Shown piece by piece: positions 50,790 through 59,313 of a DNA stretch of 64,000 bases. The stretch is from Acidiferrum sp963764675 (lineage in GTDB: Bacteria > Acidobacteriota > Terriglobia > Acidiferrales > UBA7541). Each line of letters begins with the position of its first letter. The first letter of the stretch is position 1. The position numbers were made by a program, and so were the translations under genes. The stretch is from NCBI GenBank assembly GCA_963764675.1, contig CAVXTQ010000008.1:372001-436000 (forward strand). The letters run 5' to 3'. The notes beneath the pieces are model-generated. The model had not been told where the DNA came from and searched no databases. It saw only the letters and a program-made list of their open reading frames with translations.

Positions 50790-51131
50790 GATCGCAGATC
50801 CGGCTCCTGCCGGAAAGGACCTCAACGCGGCTTTGCACCCTAGACTCGGCGTCCTCTAGCCGCACCGGCCGCAGCCACATCCGCTCTGTCTCCAGTTCGG
50901 GAATCATCGCCGCCTCACCGTCCTAGAGCTAAATACCCTGTTTCCAGCATCCTCGGCCACACGAAAAAACATTGAGCTGCTTGTCGATTCCCGCCCGGCC
51001 CGTTCGACGCGTAAGTGGAGACAGACCCCGCGCCCAGCGCCCCGTAACATTCGGTGCCCAGCGCAGTCCAACCTCATATATAAAAGTAGCGGCCCTGATA
51101 CGGTGTCCGCTCAACGCTCAAGGAGAAGAAA

Positions 51132-51557
51132 ATGCGCTTCATGATGATCATCTTTCCGAAAGACTACGTAAACGCAAAACCCGGCTGGGTACCCGACCTT
51201 AAAAGTATGGAGAAAATGGGCAACTACAACGAGCAACTAGGGAAAGCCGGCGTGCTGCTCGCGCTCGACGGCCTAACCCCGCCCGCGACGATGAGCGCGC
51301 GTGTCACCTTCAAGGCCGGCAAATCGAAAGTTACCGACGGCCCGTTTACCGAAGCGAAGGAAGTGGTCGGCGGCTACTGGATCATCGAGGTGAAGTCGCG
51401 CGAAGAGGCGCTCGAATGGGCCTCGCGCATCCCCGGAGAGGATAACGTAATGGTTGAAGTTCGCCGGATGTTTGACGTAACCGACTTCGATCCCGAGACC
51501 CAAAAGGAGATCCAAAAGAAGTTCGGCGACGCCGGCGCTGAGCTGGGCCAGCAATAG
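51132..51557 (+). CDS. YciI/DGPF-domain protein
   Basis: The 141-aa protein is a small ferredoxin-like-fold YCII-related protein with the signature TDGPFTEAKEVVGGYWIIEV (about 64-83) and the usual opening MRFMMIIFPKD. A clear AAGGAGAAG precedes the ATG. Members are often encoded beside ECF sigma factors or dehydratase-like proteins, but none is present here. The reaction is unknown; a conserved acidic/His pocket suggests dehydration or isomerisation-type chemistry in the wider family. Confidence 0.85.
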   Translation: MRFMMIIFPKDYVNAKPGWVPDLKSMEKMGNYNEQLGKAGVLLALDGLTPPATMSARVTFKAGKSKVTDGPFTEAKEVVGGYWIIEVKSREEALEWASRIPGEDNVMVEVRRMFDVTDFDPETQKEIQKKFGDAGAELGQQ

Positions 51558-51637
51558 CTTTGTAACTCGCTGAGACTCACCTGCGAATACTTGGCGATGC
51601 GTGTCGATTTCAACGCGCGTCATTCGACGTACATGTA

Positions 51638-51678
51638 GAGAGAGCTTCCGGGCGTTTAGGGGCGACGCAAGCTCTCTC
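51638..51678 (+). repeat. 10-bp perfect inverted repeat
   Basis: gagagagctt (51638-51647) and aagctctctc (51669-51678) enclose a 21-nt loop between the YciI-like gene and the short YciI-like remnant. No T tract follows. It may be a transcript stabiliser, weak terminator or attenuator. Confidence 0.45.
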
Positions 51679-51708
51679 ACTATTCGCAACAAATAGGAGA
51701 ACCCCTTT

Positions 51709-51801
51709 ATGGGTTACATGATGCTCGTTCGAAGCGTTGCTCCCGCAGGGCCCACGGAAGTCAAAGTCGATCTTGGATGCGGCGCGCAACATCATGCTTG
51801 A
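51709..51801 (+). pseudogene. Possible remnant of a second YciI/DGPF gene
   Basis: A well-placed taggaga precedes an ATG that opens a 30-codon frame (MGYMMLVRSVAPAGPTEV...) whose start resembles the 'MRYMMLI' opening of YciI-like proteins, but the frame ends after 30 residues and no DGPF motif follows. It lies 150 bp after an intact family member, so a decayed tandem copy is plausible. Confidence 0.3.
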
Positions 51802-51962
51802 ACTCGGCATCGCTCTTCTTTCATCGACCCGAGTGACGGACAAACCGGAAGTTTGAGACGCATGGACGTGGTGGAGCTACAATGACCTTGCCCCAAGGGG
51901 CGGATTACTCACTAACGGAAAGCACCCTCATTCCATTTCAGGCTGAACCAACACAGCCCCCC

Positions 51963-53063
51963 CTAATACAAATCCCGCGGATCAATCGGTTTCCCCGACA
52001 ACCCCAACTGCAAAACCTCCATCTGCTCTGGACGATCGAACACCTTACCTGGGAAGAACCTCTTCGTGATCACCCGCACCCCACCAAACGCCACACCCAT
52101 CACCACCGCCACGACCATGAAAAGCCCCGTACCGATGAAGATCTTGCCCAGCACCGTGGACCACGGCGGATCGGTCGCCGTCTGGCTCGGCTCATTCCAA
52201 GTCACTTGTGTCTCGTAATTCACCGCACTGCGCAATTTCTCGGCATACTCCGCCGAGGTAGGCGCCAGCACCATCGACAGCAGCGACCCCTTCCGCTCCA
52301 CGCTCGCGTCCTGTTTTGCCGCCAACAATGCCCTCTGCAGATGCCGCAAATGCAATTCGGCCAACTGCGGCGTCGGATAGTCGATCAGCAGTAGCACCGC
52401 CTCGTTCGCCCCAGTCTTGTACCGCGCAAAGATGGCCTCCGCCCCGGACGAAAACCCCGCCTGATCCACCAGCGAAGCAAAATCGGCGCGGCCTTCCGCC
52501 CCGGCTGCCAGCCGAAAGGCCACAGGCCCCAAGGCGTAACGCTCGGCGCTCGGAACTCGCCCATCTTTGGGCAGAAATGTCTGGATCGGCGGGAACGGCG
52601 TTTTGTCGGCCGTCGCCATGATTCGGCGCAGCAAATCTTGCAGATCGCCCATCGAAACGTCGGATGCTGGGGCCAGCTCCACGAGCAGATTCCCCGCGGA
52701 CAGCAGTGCGCGTTCTCGATCAAAAGCGGCCGTATGAGTCAGACTGACGTCGAACGTTGTCATGCCCGGTGAGCGCAGATACGTAAACGCCTCATAGGCG
52801 CCGCTCGAATCCTGAAACGCATACGCCGTGGCTTTGGTCGTGTTCCGTCCAAAGCTGTAGGTTGCGAAGGCCGTCTGCGAGACGCCCGCTTCGGAGAACA
52901 ATGCACGCTTCTGCTCGTCGCTGGCGAAGTTCGGTGCAAGTCGCCGAACGGGACCCGTGGCCGTCCACTGACCGAACTTTGCGGGAAGGTCCGCCCGCGG
53001 ATTCTGAGCCGAGGAGATCGAGGCTGCTAGGGCGAGAGCGGCAAATAAGAGAAACGAGCGCAT
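51963..53063 (-). CDS. Secreted, C-terminally membrane-anchored protein of unknown function
   Basis: The 366-aa precursor has a signal peptide (SFLLFAALALAASISSAQ), a large soluble region with two similar halves of alpha/beta character (KATAYAFQDSSGAYEAFTYL; AVLLLIDYPTPQLAELHLRH) and a single membrane helix near 313-335 (IFIGTGLFMVVAVVMGVAF) followed by a short basic tail. The periplasmic domain would thus be tethered to the inner membrane. ATG 53063 follows the amidase gene by 28 bases on the same strand, suggesting a cell-envelope context. I do not recognise the family. Confidence 0.7.
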   Translation of the reverse strand: MRSFLLFAALALAASISSAQNPRADLPAKFGQWTATGPVRRLAPNFASDEQKRALFSEAGVSQTAFATYSFGRNTTKATAYAFQDSSGAYEAFTYLRSPGMTTFDVSLTHTAAFDRERALLSAGNLLVELAPASDVSMGDLQDLLRRIMATADKTPFPPIQTFLPKDGRVPSAERYALGPVAFRLAAGAEGRADFASLVDQAGFSSGAEAIFARYKTGANEAVLLLIDYPTPQLAELHLRHLQRALLAAKQDASVERKGSLLSMVLAPTSAEYAEKLRSAVNYETQVTWNEPSQTATDPPWSTVLGKIFIGTGLFMVVAVVMGVAFGGVRVITKRFFPGKVFDRPEQMEVLQLGLSGKPIDPRDLY

Positions 53064-53091
53064 TGATACGTTTCGGTTAGACACCAACAGA

Positions 53092-55281
53092 CTACTGCGG
53101 GTTCCGGGTTTGTTCAACTGAAGCGGATGCCATAGATCGGCTGGGCGGTTTCAATGGTAGCTTCGGGAGGTTCACGGTAACGCTGTTCAGGCTTTGCAAA
53201 TAACTCGCCACGCCCTGATACAAACCCTCGGCAACTCGTTGACGGTGCTCGGGTTTCTTCAAAAGCTGTTCGTCGGCGGGATTGCTCAAAAACGAAATCT
53301 CCGTCAGGATCGACGGCATATCCGCCCCGATCAGCACCACAAACGGCGCTTTACGCACCCCTCGATCCTTCACCGGTTTGTAGCTTTTCTGAATGCGTTT
53401 CGCCAGCGACTCCTGAATGTCTGCGGCAAATTCCCGAGACTCGTCGATCTTCTCGCTCCGCGCGATCTTCTTCACCAGGTCCTCGAGGTCGTGCACGCTT
53501 TCCTGCGCGGTAGCGTTCTCGCGCGACGCCACTTCCATCGCATCCGGCGAGCCCTTCAGGTTCAGGTAGTAGGTCTCAATCCCCCGGGCCCCGTGGTCGT
53601 GGCTCGAGTTCGCATGGATCGAGATAAACAGGTCGGCCTTCGCCTCATTCGCGATGCGCGTGCGCTCTTCCAGCGGAATGAAAGTGTCATCCGACCGCGT
53701 GTATACGACGTCCGCTCCCGGCAGGCGCTGCTGGATGATCTTGCCCAGGCGCAGCGCCACATCTAGGCACAAGTCCTTCTCCATCAAGCCCGTCGGGCCG
53801 ATTGTGCCGGTGTCGTGCCCGCCATGTCCCGCGTCAACCACAATGCGGCCAATTTTCAGCCCCAGTGTACGCGTCAGCGTAGCCTGGCCGTCGCGCGTTG
53901 GTTGCGCTGTAGCCGCCGGCTGAATGAGATCGGGTTTCGTGCCGGTGGACTTAAGCGATTTCGACTTCATGTTTGCCGACGGCAAAGTCTGCACCGGTGC
54001 CGGCGCCGAATTCGCTGCCATCGAGCCGTCCATCGCGTTGGCAGCACCACGGGGCGTACCCGCGCTGCTGGCAGGCTGCCGCGACGACAAACCCGCTTCG
54101 CCCGTCGCAGCCTTCTCGGCAGGCTGCACAGCCGGCCGCGCCGCAGCGTCCATCGCGGTCGCTACTTCAACGCCCGAGCCATCACCCACTTGCGGCGGAG
54201 TGCGCTTGGACTTCGCAGTTCGCGGGGGCGCATTATCCGAGTACAGATCAATCATTAACTCCGGCGGATTACTCTGCAATGTCGAGGTGTAGTCGCGCAC
54301 GCCGGTCACATCCAGCACCACGCGCACGATGCCGGAATGATTCTGTGCAACGCGCACCGCGGTCAGCAGCGCGCCTTCGATGCGAACGTTGCCCTTCGCC
54401 ACTTCCGGCGCGAGCCGCGCGGTGTGCAAATCGAAGAATATCCGGTCGGGATTGCGAATTCGCGCCGATGAGTATTCCACGGCGTCTTCCAGGTCGATGG
54501 TCACGCGCGTCGATTCCGCCGACGCGCTGGCGCTGATGCGCCTCACCCGCGGCACACCACCGGAAGGCGCCGCCGCCGACGAGCCCGCATCGTCACGCGT
54601 CTCGCGAGCAGATTCCGCTGGCTCTTCCGTCTTCGACGCCGAAGGAGCCGCGCCTGGCGCGGCGTTCTTCACCGCGTTCTTCACCGCTGGGGGCGCGTCG
54701 GGGGCTTGCAACAACGCCAACTCCGCGCGCGCTTCCAGCACTTCGCGCCGGTGCGGCGAGCGCGGGTACTTCTTCAGGAACTCATCGTAGGTTTTCGACG
54801 CTGCCGCTGGATCGCTGAGCTGATCTTTCTCGAGTTCCGCGATGCGCAGCAAGGCATCCTGCGCGTGCCGGCTCGCCGGATAGTCATGAATCAGGAACCG
54901 ATAGGAATCCACCGCCGATTGGTAATAGCCTCGACCGAAGCGGTCGCCCATCTCGGTATAAAGTTCCGCCACCACCAGCAACGCTTCGGGTACTTCGGAC
55001 GCATGCGGCGTAATCAAATACACGCGCCGGTAGGTCGAGACAACTTGCTTGTATTCAGCGAGCGTGCGCTTATTGGCGGGCTTGGCGTTCAGAGTGTCGC
55101 GCTGGTCTTCGCCGCGGGCAAATTGCGCGGAGGCGGCTTGGCGCTTCACGTTAGTGGTTGTTGTTCCGGAAGCTGCCGCAGTGGCTGTGGAAAACGCGCA
55201 GAAGAGCGCCACGCCGAGCGCGGCAAAAACCGGTGAAACACGGGCGAACTCTGTGTGCAAAATTTTTCGGCCTGCGGACAT
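53092..55281 (-). CDS. N-acetylmuramoyl-L-alanine amidase with TPR and AMIN domains
   Basis: The 729-aa precursor has a signal peptide, an N-terminal tetratricopeptide-like region (about 55-185, LLVVAELYTEMGDRFGRGYY), a Pro/Ala-rich linker, an AMIN-like domain (about 255-350, STRVTIDLEDAVEYSSARIR), a second linker, and a C-terminal zinc amidase_3 domain (about 490-715). Zinc ligands are seen in VVDAGHGGHDTG, LMEKDLCLDVAL and LFISIHANSSHDHGARG, and the catalytic Glu in SILTEISFLSNP. These enzymes cleave the stem peptide from peptidoglycan during cell separation; the AMIN domain localises them. The TPR-like N-terminus is an unusual extension. Confidence 0.92.
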   Translation of the reverse strand: MSAGRKILHTEFARVSPVFAALGVALFCAFSTATAAASGTTTTNVKRQAASAQFARGEDQRDTLNAKPANKRTLAEYKQVVSTYRRVYLITPHASEVPEALLVVAELYTEMGDRFGRGYYQSAVDSYRFLIHDYPASRHAQDALLRIAELEKDQLSDPAAASKTYDEFLKKYPRSPHRREVLEARAELALLQAPDAPPAVKNAVKNAAPGAAPSASKTEEPAESARETRDDAGSSAAAPSGGVPRVRRISASASAESTRVTIDLEDAVEYSSARIRNPDRIFFDLHTARLAPEVAKGNVRIEGALLTAVRVAQNHSGIVRVVLDVTGVRDYTSTLQSNPPELMIDLYSDNAPPRTAKSKRTPPQVGDGSGVEVATAMDAAARPAVQPAEKAATGEAGLSSRQPASSAGTPRGAANAMDGSMAANSAPAPVQTLPSANMKSKSLKSTGTKPDLIQPAATAQPTRDGQATLTRTLGLKIGRIVVDAGHGGHDTGTIGPTGLMEKDLCLDVALRLGKIIQQRLPGADVVYTRSDDTFIPLEERTRIANEAKADLFISIHANSSHDHGARGIETYYLNLKGSPDAMEVASRENATAQESVHDLEDLVKKIARSEKIDESREFAADIQESLAKRIQKSYKPVKDRGVRKAPFVVLIGADMPSILTEISFLSNPADEQLLKKPEHRQRVAEGLYQGVASYLQSLNSVTVNLPKLPLKPPSRSMASASVEQTRNPQ

Positions 55282-55309
55282 GCGTGCCCTACGCCCTTAC
55301 CTGGTCTGG

Positions 55310-55326
55310 CCCCGACCAGGTCGGGG
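55310..55326. repeat. Short hairpin ccccgac/gtcgggg
   Basis: A 7-bp perfect stem with a 3-nt loop lies between the transglycosylase stop and the amidase start. Without a T tract it is a weak terminator candidate. Confidence 0.4.
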
Positions 55327-55331
55327 TTCCA

Positions 55332-56036
55332 TCATTCGTTGGTGAATATGATGCGGCCGGTGGGTTCCACGCTCTTGTGGATCGCTCGTGGATTGATCCA
55401 CAAGCCATCGAGGCGTCCCGATCCTGGCCGGAAGTAGGCATTCTGAACTTTCTGTACGTAGTCCCTTGTTTCGCGAAACGCCGGTACGCCGTGAGCTCGA
55501 TCCACAGCCCCCTCACCGGCATTGTACGCCGCCAGAGCCAAATCCAGGTTACCATCATACCGCTCCAGCAACACCTTCAGGTAGCGAACCCCAGCGTCCA
55601 CATTCTGTTGCGGGCTGTAGGCGTCGTTTACACCAAACCGCTGTGCCGTCGTCGGAATCAACTGCATGAGTCCGACGGCACCCTTGCGGGAACGCGCCGT
55701 TGGATTCCAGTTCGACTCCGTTTCGATCACTGCGCGAACCAGCGCCGGGTCCACCCGGTGGCGGTCCGCCGCTTCCCGAACCAGTTGTTCGGCGCCGTCC
55801 CGGTCAATGCTCAGCGCCGGGCGTCCGCGGCCGGTAAACGAAGCCTCCGCGGGCATGTAGATCGCGGCATGCGCCTTCGCGGGTGCTAGCTTGGTCTGGA
55901 CGGTCGGCTCGGAATTGACCCAAAAGTGGCGGCCGCTGGTGTCCACGACCTTCGCGATCTGGGCGTTGGCCGGTTTTGCACAGCAGGCCAGCACTGCCAG
56001 ATAGGCGCAGGACGCGAGGAACGCGCGTTTAGACAT
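55332..56036 (-). CDS. Lytic transglycosylase (SLT domain)
   Basis: The 234-aa precursor has a signal peptide (KRAFLASCAYLAVLACCAKP, with Cys residues that could form a lipobox) and a C-terminal SLT domain (about 82-200): ALVRAVIETESNWNPTARSR with the catalytic Glu107 before Ser, GAVGLMQLIPTTAQRFGV, and LALAAYNAGEGAV. It cleaves peptidoglycan glycan strands to anhydro-muramic ends. ATG 56036 gives a proper signal peptide; a longer frame to 56078 does not. It precedes the amidase gene on the same strand by about 50 bases, so two cell-wall hydrolases are adjacent. Confidence 0.92.
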   Translation of the reverse strand: MSKRAFLASCAYLAVLACCAKPANAQIAKVVDTSGRHFWVNSEPTVQTKLAPAKAHAAIYMPAEASFTGRGRPALSIDRDGAEQLVREAADRHRVDPALVRAVIETESNWNPTARSRKGAVGLMQLIPTTAQRFGVNDAYSPQQNVDAGVRYLKVLLERYDGNLDLALAAYNAGEGAVDRAHGVPAFRETRDYVQKVQNAYFRPGSGRLDGLWINPRAIHKSVEPTGRIIFTNE

Positions 56037-56172
56037 CGTTGCGTGGGGAAGGCGCACAAGTCCTCGTTTAAGTAACACGCGGAATGCTACAGGCTGCGTC
56101 CGTGGTGAGTCGATAGGTCGATAGTACTAACGGAATGTGTCCACCGACGGACACGTTTCGGGCGCAGGCGGA

Positions 56173-59058
56173 TCATAGCAAAGGCTCGACTAGGGAGGGA
56201 ACGCTCTGAAGGGCAGTTTTTAGGCCAGTTGTGTCCTTTCCGCCAGCCTCGGCCAGATCGGGTCTTCCGCCGCCGGAGCCGCCCACCTGCTTGGCGAGGG
56301 CCTGGATTAGCTTGCCGGCATGGACTTTGGAGGTGAGGTCTTTGGTGACACCCGCGATGAGGGCCACTTTTCCGTTCTCGGGCATGCCCAGCGCGACCAC
56401 ACCGGAGCCTAGTTTTTGGCGCAGGGAATCGACTAGTTGGCGCAGGCCTTCGCGGTCCACATTTTGGACCTCTTCGGCGATCACTTTTACGCCCTTGATG
56501 GTGTGTGCACGGCCGATCAACTCGTCCAACTGGCCCAGGGCGCCTTTGCGCTTTTGCGCTTCCAGCTCTTTTTCGAGCTGCTTCACGGTTTGCGAGAGTT
56601 TTTCGACGGTAGCCAAAACGGAGTCTTCGCCGACGTTTAGCTGGCTGGCGACTTGCGTCAGGATTTGCGCCTGCTGCTGGTAGTGCTCCAGCGCGCCGAT
56701 GCCGGTGACGGCCTCGATCCGGCGCACGCCCGCGGCTACGGACTGCTCGCCCACGATTTTCAGCACTCCGATGTCGCCGATGCGGTGCACGTGCGTGCCG
56801 CCGCAAAGCTCCTTGCTGTAAAAGCCGCGGGGAGCGCGCTCGTCTGGGATGGTAACCACGCGAACGTTGCTCTCCGGGTATTTATCGCCAAAGAACGCCA
56901 GTGCGCCCGAGGCTAGGGCATCATCGAGGGAACTGATGTTGGTTGTGATTTCAGTATTGTGGCGAATCTCGTCGTTGACTTGCTGCTCGATGTCGCGCAG
57001 CTCCTCGGGATCGACATGCGCAAAATGCGAAAAATCGAAGCGCAGCCGCTCAGGCGCATTGAGGGAGCCGGCCTGCTTGACATGGGTGCCAAGGATGTTG
57101 CGCAGCGCTGCGTGAACCAGATGCGTGCCCGAGTGATTGCGCATGATGCGGGCACGGCGGTCGGCATCGGCGACGACGGAGACGCGGTCGCCAACGCGCA
57201 GCGTTTCCTTGGCGTTGACCTTGTGCGCGACAAGCCCGGCCACGGGATAGTAGGCGCCGGTGACTTCGGCGAGCAGTTGCGAGCCGGATTTGTCATAGAA
57301 CGCGCCAGTATCGGAGACCTGTCCGCCGGACTCGGCGTAGATGACGGTGCGGTCGAGAACGACGTCGCCGGATTCGCCTGGTCTTAGTTCGTTGACCGCG
57401 CCAGCTTTGGTGATGATCGCATCGATGCGAACGTCTTTCGCGTCAGTGCAGTGGTAGAAATCCTTCTCGGTCTTGTAGGTCTCGGCGATTTTGGCATACG
57501 CCGGATTCGCCGCCTCTTTGTGCCCGCCCTTCCACGACGCCCGCGCACGAGTGCGCTGCTCTTCCATCGCGCGTTGAAACCCAGGTTCGTCGAAGTCAAT
57601 CTTTAAGTCTCTGCAGACTTGCTCTATGAAGTCGGGCGGTAGCCCAAAAGTGTCGTACATGCGGAACGCATTAGCGCCGGGATATAAGATCTTTCCGCGT
57701 CCAGGATCTGGTCTTCCCTCGAGCACTTCTACAAGTCTCCGCACGCGGTCGGCTGCTCGGAGTTGAGACAAGTCTGCCCGCAGTTGCTTCTCTCCTTCCT
57801 GTAGGTTCCCGATCTCCTTGAGCCAGATCTGCTTTTCGATATCAGCGTATACCTCCGAAAGACCCCGGCCGATCGTTCTAACAAAACGATCCTCTTCCGA
57901 GCCCAAGGTTCGACTCACAGCATCGATGGTGGTCGTTAACTCCGGATACGCTCCCTTCATCTCGTTAGCGACCGCGTGCGCCATCGCCTCCATGACTGGA
58001 ATTGGTCGGTCCTCAAACAGAGAATCGGCGTGGCCAACGGCGCGCCTGATAATCTTTCTCAAAACATATCCACGACCTTCGTTGGATGGGGCCACTCCAT
58101 CGCTCACGAGAAATGTCGCGGCGCGAGCATGATCGGCGATGACCCGAAGAGAGGCAGCGCCGCCCCGGCCCTCCTCAAGTTCTCCCTCTTTCTTGGCATC
58201 AACGCCGCAGAGTTCAGCGGCGCGCTTCAGAAGCGGGATGAATAAGTCGGTGTCGTAGTTGGAGATGACACCTTGGAGGACGGCGGCCGTGCGTTCGAGG
58301 CCCATGCCAGTGTCGACGCAAGGCTTGGGCAGCGGCGTCAGCGTGCCGCTGGCGTCGCGGTTGAATTGCATGAAGACTAGGTTCCAGATTTCTACGTAGC
58401 GGCCGCAGTCGCAGGGGAATTTACAGTCAGCGTGGCCCTCTTCGGAGGCTTCTGGGCCCATGTCGTAGAAGATTTCGCTGCACGGGCCGCAGGGCCCGGT
58501 GTCGCCCATGGCCCAGAAATTGTCCTTCAGGCCGGGAATGGGGACGACACGATCCGCGGGAACGTCTTGCGCGAGCCAGAAACCACGGGCTTCTTCATCG
58601 ACGCCGAGCGTGGTGCCCGGCGCGACCTCCGCTCCGCCAAAAACCGTGGTGTAGAGCTTGGTCTTGTCGATGTTGAACCATTCGGGTGAGGTGATTAGCT
58701 CCCAGGCATAGGCAATCGCGTCTTTCTTGAAATAATCCCCAAAGGAAAAATTGCCCATCATTTCGAAGAAGGTATGGTGGCGCTTGGTGAAGCCGACGTT
58801 TTCGAGGTCGTTGTGCTTGCCGCCGGCGCGGACGCACTTTTGTGCAGTGGTGGCACGGTTGTAGTCGCGCTTTTCGAGGCCGAGGAAGACGTCCTTGAAC
58901 TGGTTCATACCCGCGTTGGTGAAGAGCAGCGTGGGATCGCCGTGGGGTACGAGCGAGGAACTGCGGACGCGGCGGTGGCCCTTGCTCTCAAAGAAGCGGA
59001 GAAAAGCCTCGCGGATGTCGTTGCCGCTCCAGGTCTTTGTCGATGGCCTCTCCGTCAC
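56173..59058 (-). CDS. alaS: Alanyl-tRNA synthetase
   Basis: The 961-aa protein is full length for a bacterial AlaRS: the class II catalytic core (IREAFLRFFESKGHRRVRSS, RHHTFFEMMGNFSFGDYF, GLERTAAVLQG), a central helical tRNA-binding region, the editing domain with its zinc motifs (NHSGTHLVHAALR; CGGTHVHRIGDIG) and a C-terminal DHHA1 domain ending near GGSGGGRPDLAEAGG. The start is a GTG with AGAGGA six bases before it. It charges tRNA-Ala and clears mischarged Ser or Gly. A charged linker near 400-450 is longer than in common versions. No tRNA gene or T-box is seen upstream. Confidence 0.97.
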   Translation of the reverse strand: MTERPSTKTWSGNDIREAFLRFFESKGHRRVRSSSLVPHGDPTLLFTNAGMNQFKDVFLGLEKRDYNRATTAQKCVRAGGKHNDLENVGFTKRHHTFFEMMGNFSFGDYFKKDAIAYAWELITSPEWFNIDKTKLYTTVFGGAEVAPGTTLGVDEEARGFWLAQDVPADRVVPIPGLKDNFWAMGDTGPCGPCSEIFYDMGPEASEEGHADCKFPCDCGRYVEIWNLVFMQFNRDASGTLTPLPKPCVDTGMGLERTAAVLQGVISNYDTDLFIPLLKRAAELCGVDAKKEGELEEGRGGAASLRVIADHARAATFLVSDGVAPSNEGRGYVLRKIIRRAVGHADSLFEDRPIPVMEAMAHAVANEMKGAYPELTTTIDAVSRTLGSEEDRFVRTIGRGLSEVYADIEKQIWLKEIGNLQEGEKQLRADLSQLRAADRVRRLVEVLEGRPDPGRGKILYPGANAFRMYDTFGLPPDFIEQVCRDLKIDFDEPGFQRAMEEQRTRARASWKGGHKEAANPAYAKIAETYKTEKDFYHCTDAKDVRIDAIITKAGAVNELRPGESGDVVLDRTVIYAESGGQVSDTGAFYDKSGSQLLAEVTGAYYPVAGLVAHKVNAKETLRVGDRVSVVADADRRARIMRNHSGTHLVHAALRNILGTHVKQAGSLNAPERLRFDFSHFAHVDPEELRDIEQQVNDEIRHNTEITTNISSLDDALASGALAFFGDKYPESNVRVVTIPDERAPRGFYSKELCGGTHVHRIGDIGVLKIVGEQSVAAGVRRIEAVTGIGALEHYQQQAQILTQVASQLNVGEDSVLATVEKLSQTVKQLEKELEAQKRKGALGQLDELIGRAHTIKGVKVIAEEVQNVDREGLRQLVDSLRQKLGSGVVALGMPENGKVALIAGVTKDLTSKVHAGKLIQALAKQVGGSGGGRPDLAEAGGKDTTGLKTALQSVPSLVEPLL

Positions 59059-59111
59059 AGAATCCTCTCCCTCGCTATCCGTTCATCCTAACATGCAGGC
59101 ATTGCAATCGA

Positions 59112-59127
59112 CCTGACACCTTGCAGG
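59112..59127. repeat. Direct repeat cctgacaccttgcagg, copy 1
   Basis: A 16-bp sequence identical to 61165-61180. Together with the 21-bp near-identical pair at 59257-59277 and 61146-61166 it brackets the TPR-protein gene, although the two motifs are in different order and spacing at the two ends. Confidence 0.6.
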
Positions 59128-59256
59128 CCGGGTACGGCTCTAAATCTGTGTTGGTGTGGCACGAGTGCGTCGCTCGCTTGGCTGGCGCGTTGCGGGGAGG
59201 CAAGACGCGACGGTGGAGGTCGCGCTGAAGCGACGCCCCTACACGCCCCTAACAGC

Positions 59257-59277
59257 ACACTAAATTGGAGCACTACC
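59257..59277. repeat. Direct repeat acactaaattggagcactac, copy 1
   Basis: A 21-bp sequence matching 61146-61166 at 20 of 21 positions. It lies just upstream of the TPR-protein gene; the second copy is just downstream of it. Confidence 0.6.
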
Positions 59278-59313
59278 GACGCTTTTAGCCCACTACCCGA
59301 TCCGAAGGATCGA

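Larger units (their letters stand above)
50558..51131. other. Intergenic region with dispersed repeats
   Basis: No gene is supported. The stretch holds the palindrome gcggtagc-tc-gctaccgc at 50683-50700, and a second hairpin ggctatcc/ggatagcc (50769-50776 and 50782-50789) set between gtcatcctgag and ggaaaggacct, a layout seen in dispersed repeats. The right end contains the promoter region of the YciI-like gene and its ribosome binding site (aaggagaag). Confidence 0.55.
51558..51962. other. Intergenic region after the YciI-like gene
   Basis: Apart from the 10-bp inverted repeat (51638-51678) and the short YciI-like remnant starting at 51709, no gene or recognisable element is seen up to the convergent membrane-protein gene. 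Confidence 0.5.

Noticed and set aside
59059..59313. T-box leader or tRNA gene near alaS
   Set aside because: No cloverleaf, T-box consensus or terminator-antiterminator pair could be drawn in this stretch.
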